Positions 44,317 to 56,191 are shown, numbered from the stretch's first letter. The stretch is 64,000 nucleotides of DNA from Paramacrobiotus metropolitanus (GCF_019649055.1 NW_026570229.1:248001-312000), one strand, 5' to 3'. A program made the numbers and translations. The notes: generated from the sequence alone by a model not told the origin.

Positions 44317-44410
44317 ACCGAGCACGATTTCATTAAGATCAGGAACGCGAACCGGGTGAAGCCGAAGACCTCTGATTTTCTGCCGGGTTGTACGAGCGCT
44401 TCGTAATTTT
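44317..44410 (+). pseudogene. C-terminal Kelch fragment, plus strand
   Basis: Encodes EHDFIKIRNANRV followed by KPKTSDFLPGCT, matching EHAFIKIRNANWV plus the 3' flank of the intact Kelch gene (which also reads SDFLPGCT past its stop). Homology across the stop shows this is a genomic duplicate. It lies in the opposite orientation to the BACK fragments 400 bp away. Confidence 0.65.
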
Positions 44411-44419
44411 TGTGCCACT

Positions 44420-44813
44420 GCTGCAGGTTTCTGAAGATAGCGATGACACTGCTATTATTTGGCGAGACCGCTATCTGACCTTACTAATTCTATCTAACCG
44501 CTATCTAACCTATCTAACCTTACCTTACGGTTCTTTAATCAACAAAACACAGCGGTTGCGCAGTGCTTCTTGCTAATGCATTTCATCAGACTGCGCAGCC
44601 GAGAACAAAACATCAAAGTTGATCAGGCTGTACAGAGCAGGAAAAATAAGAAAAACCGTGAAACTTTTGTGCAAAAACGGGAAAAATACAAGAATAGAAC
44701 TAATATCTGCTAGCAAAGTACGCGGCGTCCTGCGCGCGAAAACGACAGTTCGGTCACTTTGGTGTACATGGTTAACATTCAACGTACAAGCCGTCTTCAA
44801 AACAAGGCGCCCT
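44420..44813. other. No recognisable gene
   Basis: Short spacer with a run of CTATCTAACC(TTAC) units near 44485-44525 and nothing else recognised. Confidence 0.45.
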
Positions 44814-47309
44814 TTACTCATCGGAATCGCTGGTTACATAGTCCTCATCATCCCAGTCCTCCATGCAGCGCGATAAGGCGCACAGGCAGAAGTGATTCAG
44901 CTGGCGAACGTCCACGCAGGCCATATTGTACAAGGACCATCGGTGTGCCCGATACTGCTCCTTGAAACGCGGATCCCCGGCTTGGTAGGTTTCCAGAATC
45001 TGCAAAATTATCAGTGAATTAATTACCGAAACTATATAAATTAGCAGGTACTTGTTAACGGTTTTCGACGTTGGGTCCGAAGTCTTGGGCTAAGTTTCAG
45101 TGTTTTAAATCAACAATGTTTAAAAAGTATAACGAAGCCATTTTAAAACTGAGCGAAATTAGCGGAAATGGGGTCCCGCGAGAAATTCATCTTCGCATTT
45201 AAGAATGTGGATGTAGGAAATCCGAATAAGAGCGGAGGTCAGAAGCTTCGGTAATCCGCGTGTTTGAAAAACTTGTGCATTTAAAAGATCATTGTAATCG
45301 GGGTGGGAAAACTGTCATGACGACGCTATGCACGCCTGCACATAGCCACATAGTACCTTTCTCACTGCTCTGGCCCTCTCTGCACTGATAATCCCATTGA
45401 GCATGCACTCTTCTATGCGCCGCACATTCACCGGCGGCCCCTGACTGCGCAGATGCTTCTCCGACAGCTACACAACTTCGTCAACATCGACGTACCACCC
45501 GCTGAGGACCTCGAGGGGAACGCGGATTTCCATAACGGTTAACTCTTCATTCATCACGCTAAGGACGAAATCCTTGACAATCACCCGCTGACAGCGTGCC
45601 ATCAACGCATACCGAGGCCAGAACAAGCCCGCGGTCATCGCGGAGGACATGGCGCCCAATGTCGATGCCTTCAGTTCGTGCTCATGGAGGCTGGTCGCTC
45701 GGCGGCGCAGGACGAGACGGTGGAGGCGGATGCCGGTGCGCTGCAGGAGATCCCCCGTAAAACTGAAGACCGGTTTTGCCAACGTTCCGTCTTCGCGCAG
45801 ACTGAGGGTGCGGGTGGCGGGCGTGAGGTGCTTGGCGATACAGGCGTACATGACGTGTCCATCCCTGGTTTTTTCATGCGGCCGCCCTGTCCGCACCTCG
45901 CTGTACATGTCCGCCGCGGTGAGAATGGCGTTCCACAGATGACAGGTGCGCCGGCAACGTTCGCGGTCAACGGTGTCCAGTGAAAGAAATACTTCCTTCA
46001 GCACTTCCAACGGCAACGATATGGAGTTTCCACTTTCTACGACACTTGACGGCGTCTTCCGCTTGGGCTCACCGTCCGCCGACGTTTCGGCTTGCTCGAG
46101 GTGTTCATTGCGAGAGAGAGCGTACGTCATGGCATTTCGCAACGTCATCGCCTATGAAAGACCGTAGAAGTATGAGCATATGGTAGTGGGGCAAGTATTT
46201 CCATGACTTTTTATTTATTGGTGAAGCATTGTGGATAACAGGTCAATTCGCCGAATTGTTAACAGTCCGCTGACCGACATACTGCTGACTTAAATTACCA
46301 GCTGCCGACAAATTGTTGAACGACGCTTTGCGGCCTTTGCCGAAACCTTTTGTTGACCGACTACTTGTTTTTCGGTTTGTTACGTCAGTTTTCGAGTTTT
46401 CTCAGCTTCCTGTTGTTTTTTCTTAGGTTTTTCGAGTTTCTTAGAGTTCTTGGTTTCTTAGGTTTCTGAAGTCAGCAAGTTGTCGGTGTTCACAAAAGGT
46501 CGTTCAACGGGATACCGTTCAACGATTTGTCATTTCAGACTGTGTTGGGTCATCGTTCGTCGGTCAGCACTCAGCAGGATAGTGTTAAGCGAAGTGCCTG
46601 TGAAGTGCCTGTGAAGCAGTTGTCTAGCCACCCAAGGGGCTGCATTATAATGATTATACACGCAGAGGATAGGCAACAACGTACAACCACTCACCACCAC
46701 ATCTTCATCCGGCAACAGCACGTCCTGCCGGTGGCGCAGATAGTGCATCGTCTGGCTGAGGACCTGGCCGAAGTGCACCTGGCACTGTTTTTCCACGTAT
46801 TGCAGCAGCCACGTCGCTGCAGGTCGCCCTAACATCCAGTAGTCGTTGGGCACGCTGCACGTCTGCATGACAAAAGGACTCGCTGCCAGAAACCCGCGCC
46901 TCCCAGCTTTTCCACAGGCACCGCGAACTTGTACCTCGGGAAGGAGTTCGCGACGCTACTGCCCGTCCACCATGACCTCCACCAGCGCTGCCTCCTCGAA
47001 GTGGTCGAAGCGGGGCATCAGCATTTTCCCCGGGTACCATATCCAGTGCGGGCCGTCACGCAGTAGCACTTCCACTGCAGCTCCCTTGACTGGGTCACCG
47101 AATCGTCGTGAGGAACATTCCCAGACCTTCCCGTACTCTACCAGCACCGCCTGCTGTGATCGACATCCGAAATCGACCAGCAAGCGCTGCGGAGTGCTTT
47201 CGTTCTCGTCCAGGCCGATCACGTGGCCGTGCTGTAGCCTGCCATTAATCTCAACGTCCACGGCGTTCCATGCGTACACTGATCGTCGCATATCTTCGTA
47301 CAGATGCAT
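44814..47309 (-). pseudogene. Tudor/Agenet-like plus F-box gene, three exons, two in-frame TAG codons
   Basis: Exon 1 is 47309-46695 (MHLYEDMRRSVYAWNAVDVE, GAAVEVLLRDGPHWIWYPGK), exon 2 is 46151-45357 with an F-box (LPLEVLKEVFLSLDTVDRER, CRRTCHLWNAIL), and exon 3 is 44999-44814 (ILETYQAGDPRFKEQYRAHR, ending SDSDE). Splice signals are GTGAGT / TTTCATAG and GTACTA / TTTTGCAG, and all junctions are phase 0. Compared with the intact paralogue at 51687-56191, two codons are TAG: 46958-46956 (after VDGQ, before RRELL) and 45470-45468 (after VDEVV, before LSEKHL). Otherwise the frame is open, so inactivation would be recent. F-box proteins recruit substrates to SCF ubiquitin ligases. Intron 1 contains a foldback. 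Confidence 0.78.
46240..46575. repeat. Foldback with CCGACA/CTGACCGACA arms and TTTCTTAGG core
   Basis: The left arm (46255-46385) has CTGACCGACATACTGCTGA, TGCCGACAAATTGTTGAACG and TTGACCGACTACTTG. The core (46395-46470) has TTTCTTAGGTTT and related units. The right arm (46470-46570) has the inverse GCAAGTTGTCGGTG, GTCGTTCAACG and CGTCGGTCAGCACTCAGCAG. It lies wholly within intron 1 of the F-box pseudogene. Confidence 0.7.
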
Positions 47310-47399
47310 TTTTACGGTCTGGAATACTCTGGATGAAAAGGAGAACCAGAAAATGAGCTGTGTATAATGGCAATTAGTCAATTACCAAAACAAGTTTCG

Positions 47400-48380
47400 T
47401 GCGCTATGATAACCTGAGTTATAGCAGAAGAGCACAGCTTGACGGGCGATGTTCATTCACATGTACTAGTATTTTTAATTTGTACTTAGTACTTAGTACT
47501 TAGTACTTACTATTGTACACCTTTAAGGAGCAATGCCAGCAATAGCAATGGAGAAATATCTGGTGATTTTATGCAGCCAATCCTGGCGCCCAGAACTAGG
47601 CCAGATGGCTTAAAGCCGTATACTGCCTGCAAGGAATCAATGCTTTTTGTGTTGTGAACCGGGATTCGTGATTCGTTCGCTTGTTGAATACTGGCCCACA
47701 GTCCAAACTTGCACAGCACAGATGCGGCGCATCTGTGCATGTGTTCTGCTATTTGCTATGGTGCTATTGGTCGGCGATGGTGCTATTGCATACTGCATTC
47801 GTATTTGTTTCCGTGTGCATCGTTTTTCAGAACTTTCGATAAAGTCGATTTGGCCCAGCAAATCTGCTGATAAAAAAATTGTGAATACTTGGTCCGTTGT
47901 TCTGCAAACTCAACCAATACTGCTGTCCTCTTCTTGAAGAGGTGGACCAGGACGCCTTCAGTCCTAGTCACACTGAACAGGAAATCACCGTTCAACAGGC
48001 GATACGTAGAGGATACCATGAGATACGGCGGGATGTTACGGATATAAGTAAAAAAAATGCCTCGAAACCTTTAACGTGTACGAAGTCGTCCATATCCAAA
48101 TTCTGAAGCTACGAGCACACCGCGGGGCTAAGAACCGGCACTTTTGATGGCGATTAGGAGCGGATCACTTTCTGGTTCGCTGTCATCGACTTGAGCTGCG
48201 CTTTGCCATGTTGCCATTTTCGTGTTTATATAATTATAGGAAAGGACAAGACAGACCAATAACATAGTCTGCAATTTGTTATTTGACACCTGACGGAATC
48301 GCGTACTACGATTGTCGCTATTTCCACAGCCCGCGAGACGCTGTTCTGCTTTTAACATTTCAGAGACATTTTTATTAACA
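47400..48380. other. Intergenic; no recognised gene
   Basis: Contains a short (TACTTAG)n tandem at 47482-47512. Frames at 47510-47937 on both strands overlap each other and have no recognised domain. Confidence 0.45.
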
Positions 48381-48381
48381 G

Positions 48382-50012
48382 TTATGTTAATATTCCTCCG
48401 TTGTAGTGTTCGAAATGGCTGTCCGGTGCTGACTCGGGCTCGGATGTTGTGATGCAGCATTCAAACAGTTTGCCGTAAATCTTTCTGATCCGGCGACACG
48501 GCATGACGGATGAGCAGACGGGGTTATCACACAACATGAGGTCCGGTCGATCGTGAGGTGCGGACATGCTGTGCAAGAAGCGGTCATCGACGTTGGTTAG
48601 TTGATTAAACATCAGCAGCACCGACGCTACTCCGTGCATGACGTAGAAGCGGCTGAGAACAATCCGCTGGATATGATTACTCGAAAGGTCTAGGTTCTGC
48701 AACAGCAAATCCAAGTTTATTTTAGGACACTATTGCCTTGTTACGGACCGCTATTAAGCCTTCGTCAAGAGCATAAAATCTGTCTGATGCGAAGTAAAGC
48801 GTAACGTAACACCTTCCCAATTCCCCACAAATTCACTACCATTTGTTAGTGGCACTGGAGCTCGCGCTCATGCAGAGATATGGTAACAACCACCGCTAGT
48901 AATATGTTGGACCAAGAACTTACTACAGGTAGAGGACTGGGAAGCGACTCTGCAACGGTCGACTGCGTCATCACTGTCGCATACAGAATGTACTGCTGTG
49001 CTACTGCTTACCACAGGGCCACAGATTTTATTGTCCCTTTTTAAAGATATTCTCAGTTCCTTTCTCCTCTAAAGCTTTCTGATATTTTTAACAGATCATA
49101 TTGAATTTAAAAACCCAAACATGAGGGGCTAGAAATAGAAGAGAAAAGAAATATGCTGAGAAAACTGACAAAAACCGTAAAAAACGCGCATCTGTCACCA
49201 TGGCAGCCGCCCTCCCGTGTATGCGAGAGTGATGACGTCAAACGGTAGGTTACCAGTCCTCCTCACACTATAGTAAGTATTTGGTTGGACTAAAGAGAAA
49301 ATTTCATATCCTGCACTTTCGATACCTTGAGGCTGCTGCTTAGCGGTTTGAAGACCGTCCAGTCCAAGGTAGTTAGATTGTTGAATGTGATGCTGAACCG
49401 ACCGAGACTCGGTAGCGCCGATCCCGACGCAGCGCCCACCGCGGTAAACGCATTGACCTCAATGGTCGACAGGCGGTTACTGTACAGCGCCTCCAGACGC
49501 ACAAACCCGCCGAACGTCGCCCGGGTGATCGTCGGCACTCGGCAGATAGACCTGCGTCAGGTCCAAAGTAAGTCAGCATCGCCTGCACATTGACCAGGAA
49601 TCCGGCGACGGGGAAGGGCCGGTCGTCGGGAGCCACCCAGATGTGGGTCAAGAACACGGCGGTGACGTTAGGGCGCGGTGGGAGGGGCGTGAAGGTATCC
49701 AGTAAGCAGCTGGGTGGCACAGATTGCGCGACATGGTTCCCAGTAGGATCTCGGGGTGGCGTTGGCGGCGATGGCGCTGAGATTGACAGCCGGAATATCG
49801 CAAGCGCACTGCTGGCACTGGTCACTGCAACCCGATAAAGTCCAGCGCTCGCAAGGAGCACGCCGTAACAGTTCTTTATTATTCGGCGACGGATGGGAGA
49901 ACTCTTCTGGGACGGGACAATTCCATGGGGGTGCTAGACAGTCCACGCGTCGCGGGAGAACGCACAGCACCGGCAGAAAAAGCAGGTAATAATTCGGTCG
50001 TAATCGAGTCAT
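48382..50012 (-). pseudogene. Secreted leucine-rich-repeat protein gene with indels
   Basis: Starts MTRLRPNYYLLFLPVLCVLP, a signal peptide, then a Cys-rich N-cap (CERWTLSGCSDQCQQCACDI). LRRs follow in shifting frames (FGGFVRLEALYSNRLSTIEV, LGRFSITFNNLTTLDWTVF). An intron with donor GTATCG at 49325 and acceptor GTTGCAG leads to a last exon at 48696-48382 (NLDLSSNHIQRIVLSRFY, LCDNPVCSSVMPCRRIRKIY, an LRRCT-like end). The first exon changes frame near 49740-49760 and twice around 49535-49570, where an extra base splits a TYLDLTQVYL strand. It is therefore a recent pseudogene, or the assembly has indel errors. Extracellular LRR proteins usually mediate recognition; no specific function can be given. 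Confidence 0.65.
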
Positions 50013-50679
50013 TGCGAGGAGATTCAGAGTAACTGCAATAAGAGATTGCAGCCTTAATGCGTGCCACTGCACTCAGTATACTGTATCCGAGCAAAAGAAG
50101 AGCAACTAGGCAGCACATTGCTGCTTCTCTACTGGTATCTCAAGCCTTTAGGCGTTCGGTGAGTCAGCGGACGATGGACTGCAGATGCGACGCAGCGGCC
50201 GCTTTCCGCGACAGGATACTACTTGCCATGATTCAGCGGCGTCTGACGGTGGAAACTACTTCCTTGTCAGTGTAGTTTACTTCCTTGTCAGTGTCAGCCG
50301 GCAAACTCTTACTTATGTTAGGTCCGCGTTCAGGCTGAACGTGTGTGCTGAACGGTTCAGCACACTTTGCGCTGACTTTAAATACTACAGACGGTAGTGT
50401 GGGTTTTCTGTCAGATAATGCTACCGATCTGGAATACTGCTTAGCACAACATACATACTGCTTAGCACTCGTATAAGTATTCTTAGCAATAATACAGTAC
50501 TCCAAATTTGATAAGTCCTCTCCGCTTTTAGCTGCCTTCAATGGGAACGTGTGCACTGGATTTTGCTTCGTAATAATTATTGCTTGTGGCACTATTAGGA
50601 TTTTCAGTTGTATTGAAAGTTTCAAAGGTACAAAAACGTGTAGTGCAGCTGGATGGAATTTGCACCACAAAGTCTGGTA

Positions 50680-50988
50680 TACTTCGCATGGGGCCTTAAG
50701 TTTTCCCCTCATACAGTACGGGAAATTTTGTTTTCCCCCGCACATGTGCCGCTTAGTCGCTTACACGCTTAAAGCTGACTGCAGCTTAAAGCCGCGTGCG
50801 CTGCGGCAACACGTGAGTTGTCTCTAGTTCAGTTGCGCAACCGGATATACCGAGTTGGCCAGAAACCGGTTTTTAGCTGCAGCCAACTTTAAGTTGCATT
50901 CGTGTATGCGACTAAGCGGCACATGTGCGGGGGAAAACGAAATTTCCCGTACTATACGAGGGGAAAACTTAAGGCCCCATGCGAAGTA
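50680..50988. repeat. Palindromic element with 81-bp inverted arms
   Basis: The left arm 50680-50760 and right arm 50908-50988 are near-perfect inverted copies, with ends TACTTCGCATGGGGCCTTAA and GCCGCTTAGTCGC, separated by about 147 bp. No ORF of interest. The sequence just left of it (50659-50680) resembles the subterminal part of the MITE at 6832. Possibly a foldback MITE; no clear target duplication was found. Confidence 0.75.
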
Positions 50989-51011
50989 CAGAAACCGACG
51001 CACACGCTGCT

Positions 51012-51052
51012 CGACGTTCTACGTAACGTGTGCGACGCTTCGTAGAACGTCG
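51012..51052. repeat. Perfect 12-bp hairpin
   Basis: CGACGTTCTACG at 51012-51023 and CGTAGAACGTCG at 51041-51052 with a 17-base loop. It lies next to the palindromic element and may be part of the same insertion. Confidence 0.6.
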
Positions 51053-51059
51053 GGCGGCG

Positions 51060-51686
51060 GGCAACGGGCGGATGTTTTCTTCATTTTTCAGCCGTTTGAT
51101 GGTTTTATCTATATCTGTAGTGTACGATGATTTTTCTAACCGTTGCCACGCTTTACAAAAGCTCTACACCGTGTCCCGAAGAGTTAAAAAATCAATCAAT
51201 GACTGGTTTGGGAGAAACCCCTCTCAAGCATATTTACCCTTTTGCCATTTACAGATCAAACTGAACGTACACTTTACAAGAACTTTGTATTAGGAGTTTA
51301 CAAAAACTCTGGACTTTATGAATTATGGCCACCGCTTATTCGTTTACCATAATGGGCGGTGACCCCTTGAACGACCATAACAGTAGAACGTGTAGTCGTG
51401 TACCAACCACCAATGCCACCAAATGCATAAAATAAAGAAATTGCGGACTGTGTTGTCACGTGGCTGTGTTGTAGATCGATGAAAATGCATGTAAAATAAG
51501 AACGAAAACACGAAAAAACGCGTGGCGAAAACAAACACGAATAGCTATTAAGCAAGGCGGCGTCGTGACCATGAAGATCTCAACCGCTACAGCTACATGA
51601 GGTCATACAGATACCGTTCTGCCTACCATGATTAACAATCAACATTGTCGGTAAACGTCTAAGCAAAATTCAACAAAGTGCGCTTT
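51060..51686. other. No recognisable gene
   Basis: Downstream spacer of the F-box gene at 51687-56191; short frames only. Confidence 0.45.
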
Positions 51687-54600
51687 CTACTCATCGGACT
51701 CGGACTCCGGGTCGCTGGGTGCCAGTTGCACAGGGTGTGCGCTCTCGTATGCGGACCAGTACTGCGTGTAGCGCCATAAGACACACAGACTGAATCGATT
51801 CAGCCGGCCCACGTCCACGCCGGCCACATTGTACACACACCACCGGTGTTCCCGATACTGTGCCGACGGACGCGGATCGCTGGATTGGTAGTTCCGCAGA
51901 ATCTGCAAATTACTTATCAGAACCCATGTGTTACGCGTTACGCGATATACTAGTATTATACCGGGCTAATGACTCCACTAGCTTTATGTGCTGCCCAAGG
52001 CACTTTACGCAGTTAAGCCTAACATAGAAATCCCGACACGGATTCTGAGACTTTATCAATTGCGAAACACAGTTCAAATGACAGCTAGATGACTTCCAGT
52101 GGACTCAGACAGAGTGGACCCTCTAGCATTAGCAAGCTTGGCGGTTTTATAGTCACATTCGGATAAACTGCATAAACATCTACATTAAGAAACTTCTAGA
52201 AACTTCCAAAGACTTAGATTACTAAAATGTTAATAAGAACAATAAAACGACATAGCAAAAGAAGACGGGAAATCTGTCGATTCAGATCTTATGAACTTAT
52301 GTCCAAATATGGAACTAATTGATATTCTCCCAGTTCGCTTGGTAGCTAATGATTTTGTTTACCAAGCTGTATCTTAAAATAGGTCACAGAGACTATATGG
52401 CTGATAACACGATGTTTCTTTAACCTAAGGAACCACCTTGAAAACCAAACGAACCCAAAAAAGTCAGCAAGATGCCGATCAGTGACAAACCAGTAGCGTA
52501 CCTTCTTTACGATCGTCGCTCCCTCTGCAGTGATGATCCGATTGCCCATGAAATGGGCTACTTGCTGCACATCCACCGGCGGCCCCTCATAGTGCAGATG
52601 CTTCTCGAACAGGTCCACAACGTCCGCCTCATCGACCGCTCCCCGGGTGAAGACGATCAGGGGAACGCGGAACTCTAAGAGGGGCGCCTCCCACTTGTTT
52701 TGCACGACAACGGCCAGATCTTTGAAAATCACACGATCGCAGCAGGACTCCAGCCGGAACCGTGGCTCCGCGACTTTGTCGGTAAACAAGGCGAATTTCC
52801 ATCGAGTAAATGTTGACTCTTTGTACGCGAGCGATCGCCGGTGCACGATGCAACGGGCAAGGCGGATGCCGGCGTCCTGCAAGAGACGCTGCACAGCATC
52901 GAACACGTCATTAGAATACATGCCGCTTTCGCGGATGCAGATGGTGCGTGTGGCGGGTGTGACGTGCTTGGCGAGGCCGGTGTACAGGACGTAATTATCC
53001 CAAAAGCTGTACTGCGGCCGCGGGAGGATCACCTCGCTGCATATCTCCGGCTTAATAAGAATGTCTGCCCACAGCGGACAGGTGCGGCGGAAGCGCACAC
53101 GGTCAATGGTGTCCAGTGAGTGGAAGATCTCTTTCAGCACTGCCAACGGCAACGTTAATCTGTCTTTTTCACCGACGTTCAACTGGCTTAACGGCATCCT
53201 ACGCTTCCGCTCAACATCCAGCTCTTCGTTTTCATCAAGGAATTCAGTTTGCCAGCCAAAATCGTGCTTGCTCCTCTGGTCCTCGAACGCGGTCGCCTAT
53301 GGTAGGAGATTCAGAGCAGGATGTTAATAAGTATACCACACTGTAAAAATTGTACAATAATTGTACAGTAATAGGAAGACGTTCCCATAATTATTTGGCA
53401 AAATATCGGGGAATTCACCTTGAACGTAGTCATAAATGGAAATTGCCGTGTGAAAATGGTTTTTTAATAAAAGTGTTTTTTCTCTCTCAGGCTGCTGTGC
53501 ATCCGTAACATTTCCAGTTGAAAAGGGACTAATTGATACTGTTAACAGACGGGCTTGCGTTCTGGTCAGGAATCAACAGATTCCAAAAAATTGTGGAGTA
53601 AAATAGCCCAACACGCGTCCGTTCACTTCGGCCGCGTTACATTTCGGCCGCACACGTTCATTTCGGCCACCGCTCGTTTCGGCCATCGCTCAGTTCGGCC
53701 GAAGCTTAAATTTTATGTTTTTTATGTTATTTTTTATTATGTTTCTTGCTTTAATGCTTTTTTATGTTTCTTATGTTTCCTTCTGTTATTTATGTTTTCG
53801 TACTTTTTTTTGTTTTATTTTGATATGTGTTTCATGTTTTCTATGTGTTTCATGGTTCTTTTGTTATTTATGTTTTGTTGTATTTTTTAAATTTTTATTT
53901 CATGATGATTTCATGTATTTTTTCTTATTTTTCCTTTCTCATGTTTTTTTTTTATGTTTTTATGTTTCCTATGTTTTATTCGTTATGTTATGCTCTCTTT
54001 TGGTTTCTTAGGTTGCTTACTTACCGAGATTAGAAATTGGTTTGAGAGACTTACAACACATGTGGCGAACTACAAAAGCGACCGGCAGCGTGGCATAAGA
54101 CGTTTGCAGACACCTTCTATTGTATGCAATTTGCGTTATGCACACCACGGCCTATCCTGCACTTTCTCAGCCGGCAGGCACCCACGGCACGGCGGGCTCA
54201 ATAACATTGTATGCCGCGCCCTTGTTTCTGCCGGCTTCCCCGCTAAACGGGAACCACGCGGCACCTCACATACGAGCGAACGACGCCCAGACGGCTGCAC
54301 AACGTTTGCATGGCAGAGGGGTATGTGCTTGGCATGGGACGTCACTTGTGTCGATACGGTTGCTGCTTCCCATATAAGGTCTACATCGTCGACTCCCGTA
54401 TGGGCGGCGGTACAGGCAGAAGAAAGGAAAGCCAGTTTGTACTCGTACCTAAGTGGGCGCTACATTTTCGCAGCCATTGCCTTTGAAACGATGGGCCCAT
54501 GGGGACCGTCAGCTACCGCTATTATCAAGGAAATCGGGAAGCGTTTACGTAATCAAACTGGAGAGGCTCGCTCCCATGAATTTCTCCGACAGCGATTGTC

Positions 54601-56191
54601 CCTGGAGATTCAGCGGGGAAATGCGGCTTCAGTTTTCGGAACAATGGACGGAGTTGAAAAGTTTACTGAGCTCTTTCTGTTGTGATAATAAATTCTTCTT
54701 TCACCGTTTAGTTAACTTATTAATGTTTTTTGATATGTATGCTGCAGTCGTTTACAAATAAAGAGGTTTTTTTATTTGCGTTAAAAGACAACCCGTAGAA
54801 TGATGGCCGAAATCAGCGTAAGCCGAAATAAAAACGGCCGAAGTGATCGGTAGCCAAAACAACAGATCCCATAATGGCATTGCGGAGTATATCGAACCAT
54901 ACAGACTGATACAGTACTGCAGGTATCGAAAATGTTCGGAGAAGATTCGTTCGTTCACTACCTCTGAAAGTTCGTTCACTACCTCAGTCGAATAATTTTG
55001 AAAGCAGAGTTAAACAACTTAGCAGAAGACTGGAGCAGATCGCGCGGCGAAATGTCCACCACAGTCTACCACTGACCTACAACTTTTCAGCAACCTTGTG
55101 TCCCTAACGGAGATAAATTATTCCACAAGGATGTTACTGCGTATTCTGGTGTTGCAAGTGCGACGCCTAATCGGCAGAGCATGGCTGACATCCGTGCCCA
55201 ATAGTCCCTTTCGAATCTACATTTTGCGGTCACGCACTCCCACTCTCAGATAAACCATTCGCCTACGGAACTGCGAGGGTATGGAACGATTTAAGGATAC
55301 CGACTGAAGCTTATGAAAGTTGACGAAACAGCTTTAATATAAATAATGTTGAATGGAAGACACTAATGTCGACTGTCGCTTTAGAAGTCGCACCATGCAG
55401 CTCATATACTGTTTGCTAGAAATATGAATGTCTGTTAAGTTGTTTGTCCGTCGTTGTTCAATGTTTGATTATTTTCATGTGACGACTCTGGTGAGTCGAA
55501 TTCGGGTGTTACCCAGATTGTGTGCAAACGTTAAACGATTAAACTTAATCAATCATTAACGATGACTTACCAGAACCTGGTCACTTAAGGGCAAGTCCCC
55601 GTGCCTCCGCAGATAGTGCATCGTCCAACTAAGAACCGTGACAATTCGCAGGTTGCACCGGCTCTCCACTTGTTTAAGCAGGAATGCCGCCGCAGACGGC
55701 TCCATAGCCCAGTAGCCGTTGGGCACGTTACACGCCTGCATGACGAACTCGCCCGCCCCAAGAAGTCCCGACCTGGCTGTTTGCCCCCAGGCATCGGCCG
55801 CATCGCGAATCTGATTGGTGGGAAGCAGTTCGCGACGCCGCTGCTCGTCCACCAGCACCTCCACCAGCGCCATCTCATGCAGCTCGTCAAAGCGCGCAAT
55901 CAGTATGATTCCGGGATACCATGTCCAGTGCGGGCCGTCATACAGCAGCACTTCCACAACAGCTCCCTCGCTAGCGTTGCTGGATACATGGCGGGAGCAG
56001 TCCCATACCTTCCCGTATTCCACCAGCACCGCCTCCTGTGTCGGGCATCCCAAATCCACCAGCAGACGAGGGGAAGCGCTCTCGGTCTCTTCCAGGCCGA
56101 CCACGTAGCCGTGCCGCAACCGACCGTCAATCTCCACGTCCACAGCGTTCCATGCATACAACGATCGTCCCGTATCTTCGTAGAAGAGCAT
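51687..56191 (-). CDS. Tudor/Agenet-like plus F-box protein, three exons, apparently intact
   Basis: Exon 1 is 56191-55571. It encodes MLFYEDTGRSLYAWNAVDVE, two beta-rich modules (GRLRHGYVVGLEETES, EGAVVEVLLYDGPHWTWYPG) and a helical end (FVMQACNVPNGYWAMEP). The layout recalls the tandem Agenet/Tudor segment of FMRP-type proteins, at low confidence. Exon 2 is 53296-52502 and carries an F-box (LPLAVLKEIFHSLDTIDRVR, FRRTCPLWADIL) followed by a substrate-recognition-like region (AKHVTPATRTICIRESGMYS). Exon 3 is 51902-51687 (ILRNYQSSDPRPSAQYREHR, ending SDPESESDE). Splice sites are GTAAGT / CCATAG and GTACGC / TTTGCAG, all phase 0. An upstream in-frame ATG at 56371 exists, but the start at 56191 aligns with the paralogue. 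Intron 1 is expanded by a foldback and a LINE fragment. The likely role is an SCF ubiquitin ligase adaptor. Confidence 0.8.
53630..54855. repeat. Foldback with TTCGGCC arms enclosing a TATGTTT-rich core and a LINE fragment
   Basis: The left arm (53627-53705) repeats TTCGGCC units (CACTTCGGCCGCG, CATTTCGGCCGCACACG, CATTTCGGCCACC, CGTTTCGGCCATC, CAGTTCGGCCG). The core (53710-54010) is TTTATGTTTC-like. A LINE fragment occupies 54010-54770. The right arm (54800-54850) has the inverse ATGGCCGAAATC, AAGCCGAAAT and ACGGCCGAAGTG. It lies in intron 1 of the intact F-box gene. Confidence 0.65.
54010..54770 (+). mobile_element. LINE 3' fragment with open C-terminal frame
   Basis: The frame ending at 54685 contains the C-terminal block of non-LTR retrotransposon ORF2 proteins: LSCTFSAGRHPRHGGLNNIV, AGFPAKREPRG, RPDGCT, LAWDVTCVDTVAASHI, then AEERKASLYSYL, FETMGPWGPSA and RQRLSLEIQRGNAASVFGT. 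It is followed by TGATAATAAA and a short 3' region with AATAAA at about 54756. The RT and endonuclease domains are absent, so the copy is strongly 5'-truncated. The clade cannot be named from this part. Confidence 0.8.

Noticed and set aside
44814-47309. TAG as a reassigned sense codon
   Set aside because: Neighbouring intact genes use TAG as a normal stop (for example the Kelch stop at 36552-36554), and only this paralogue has internal TAGs.
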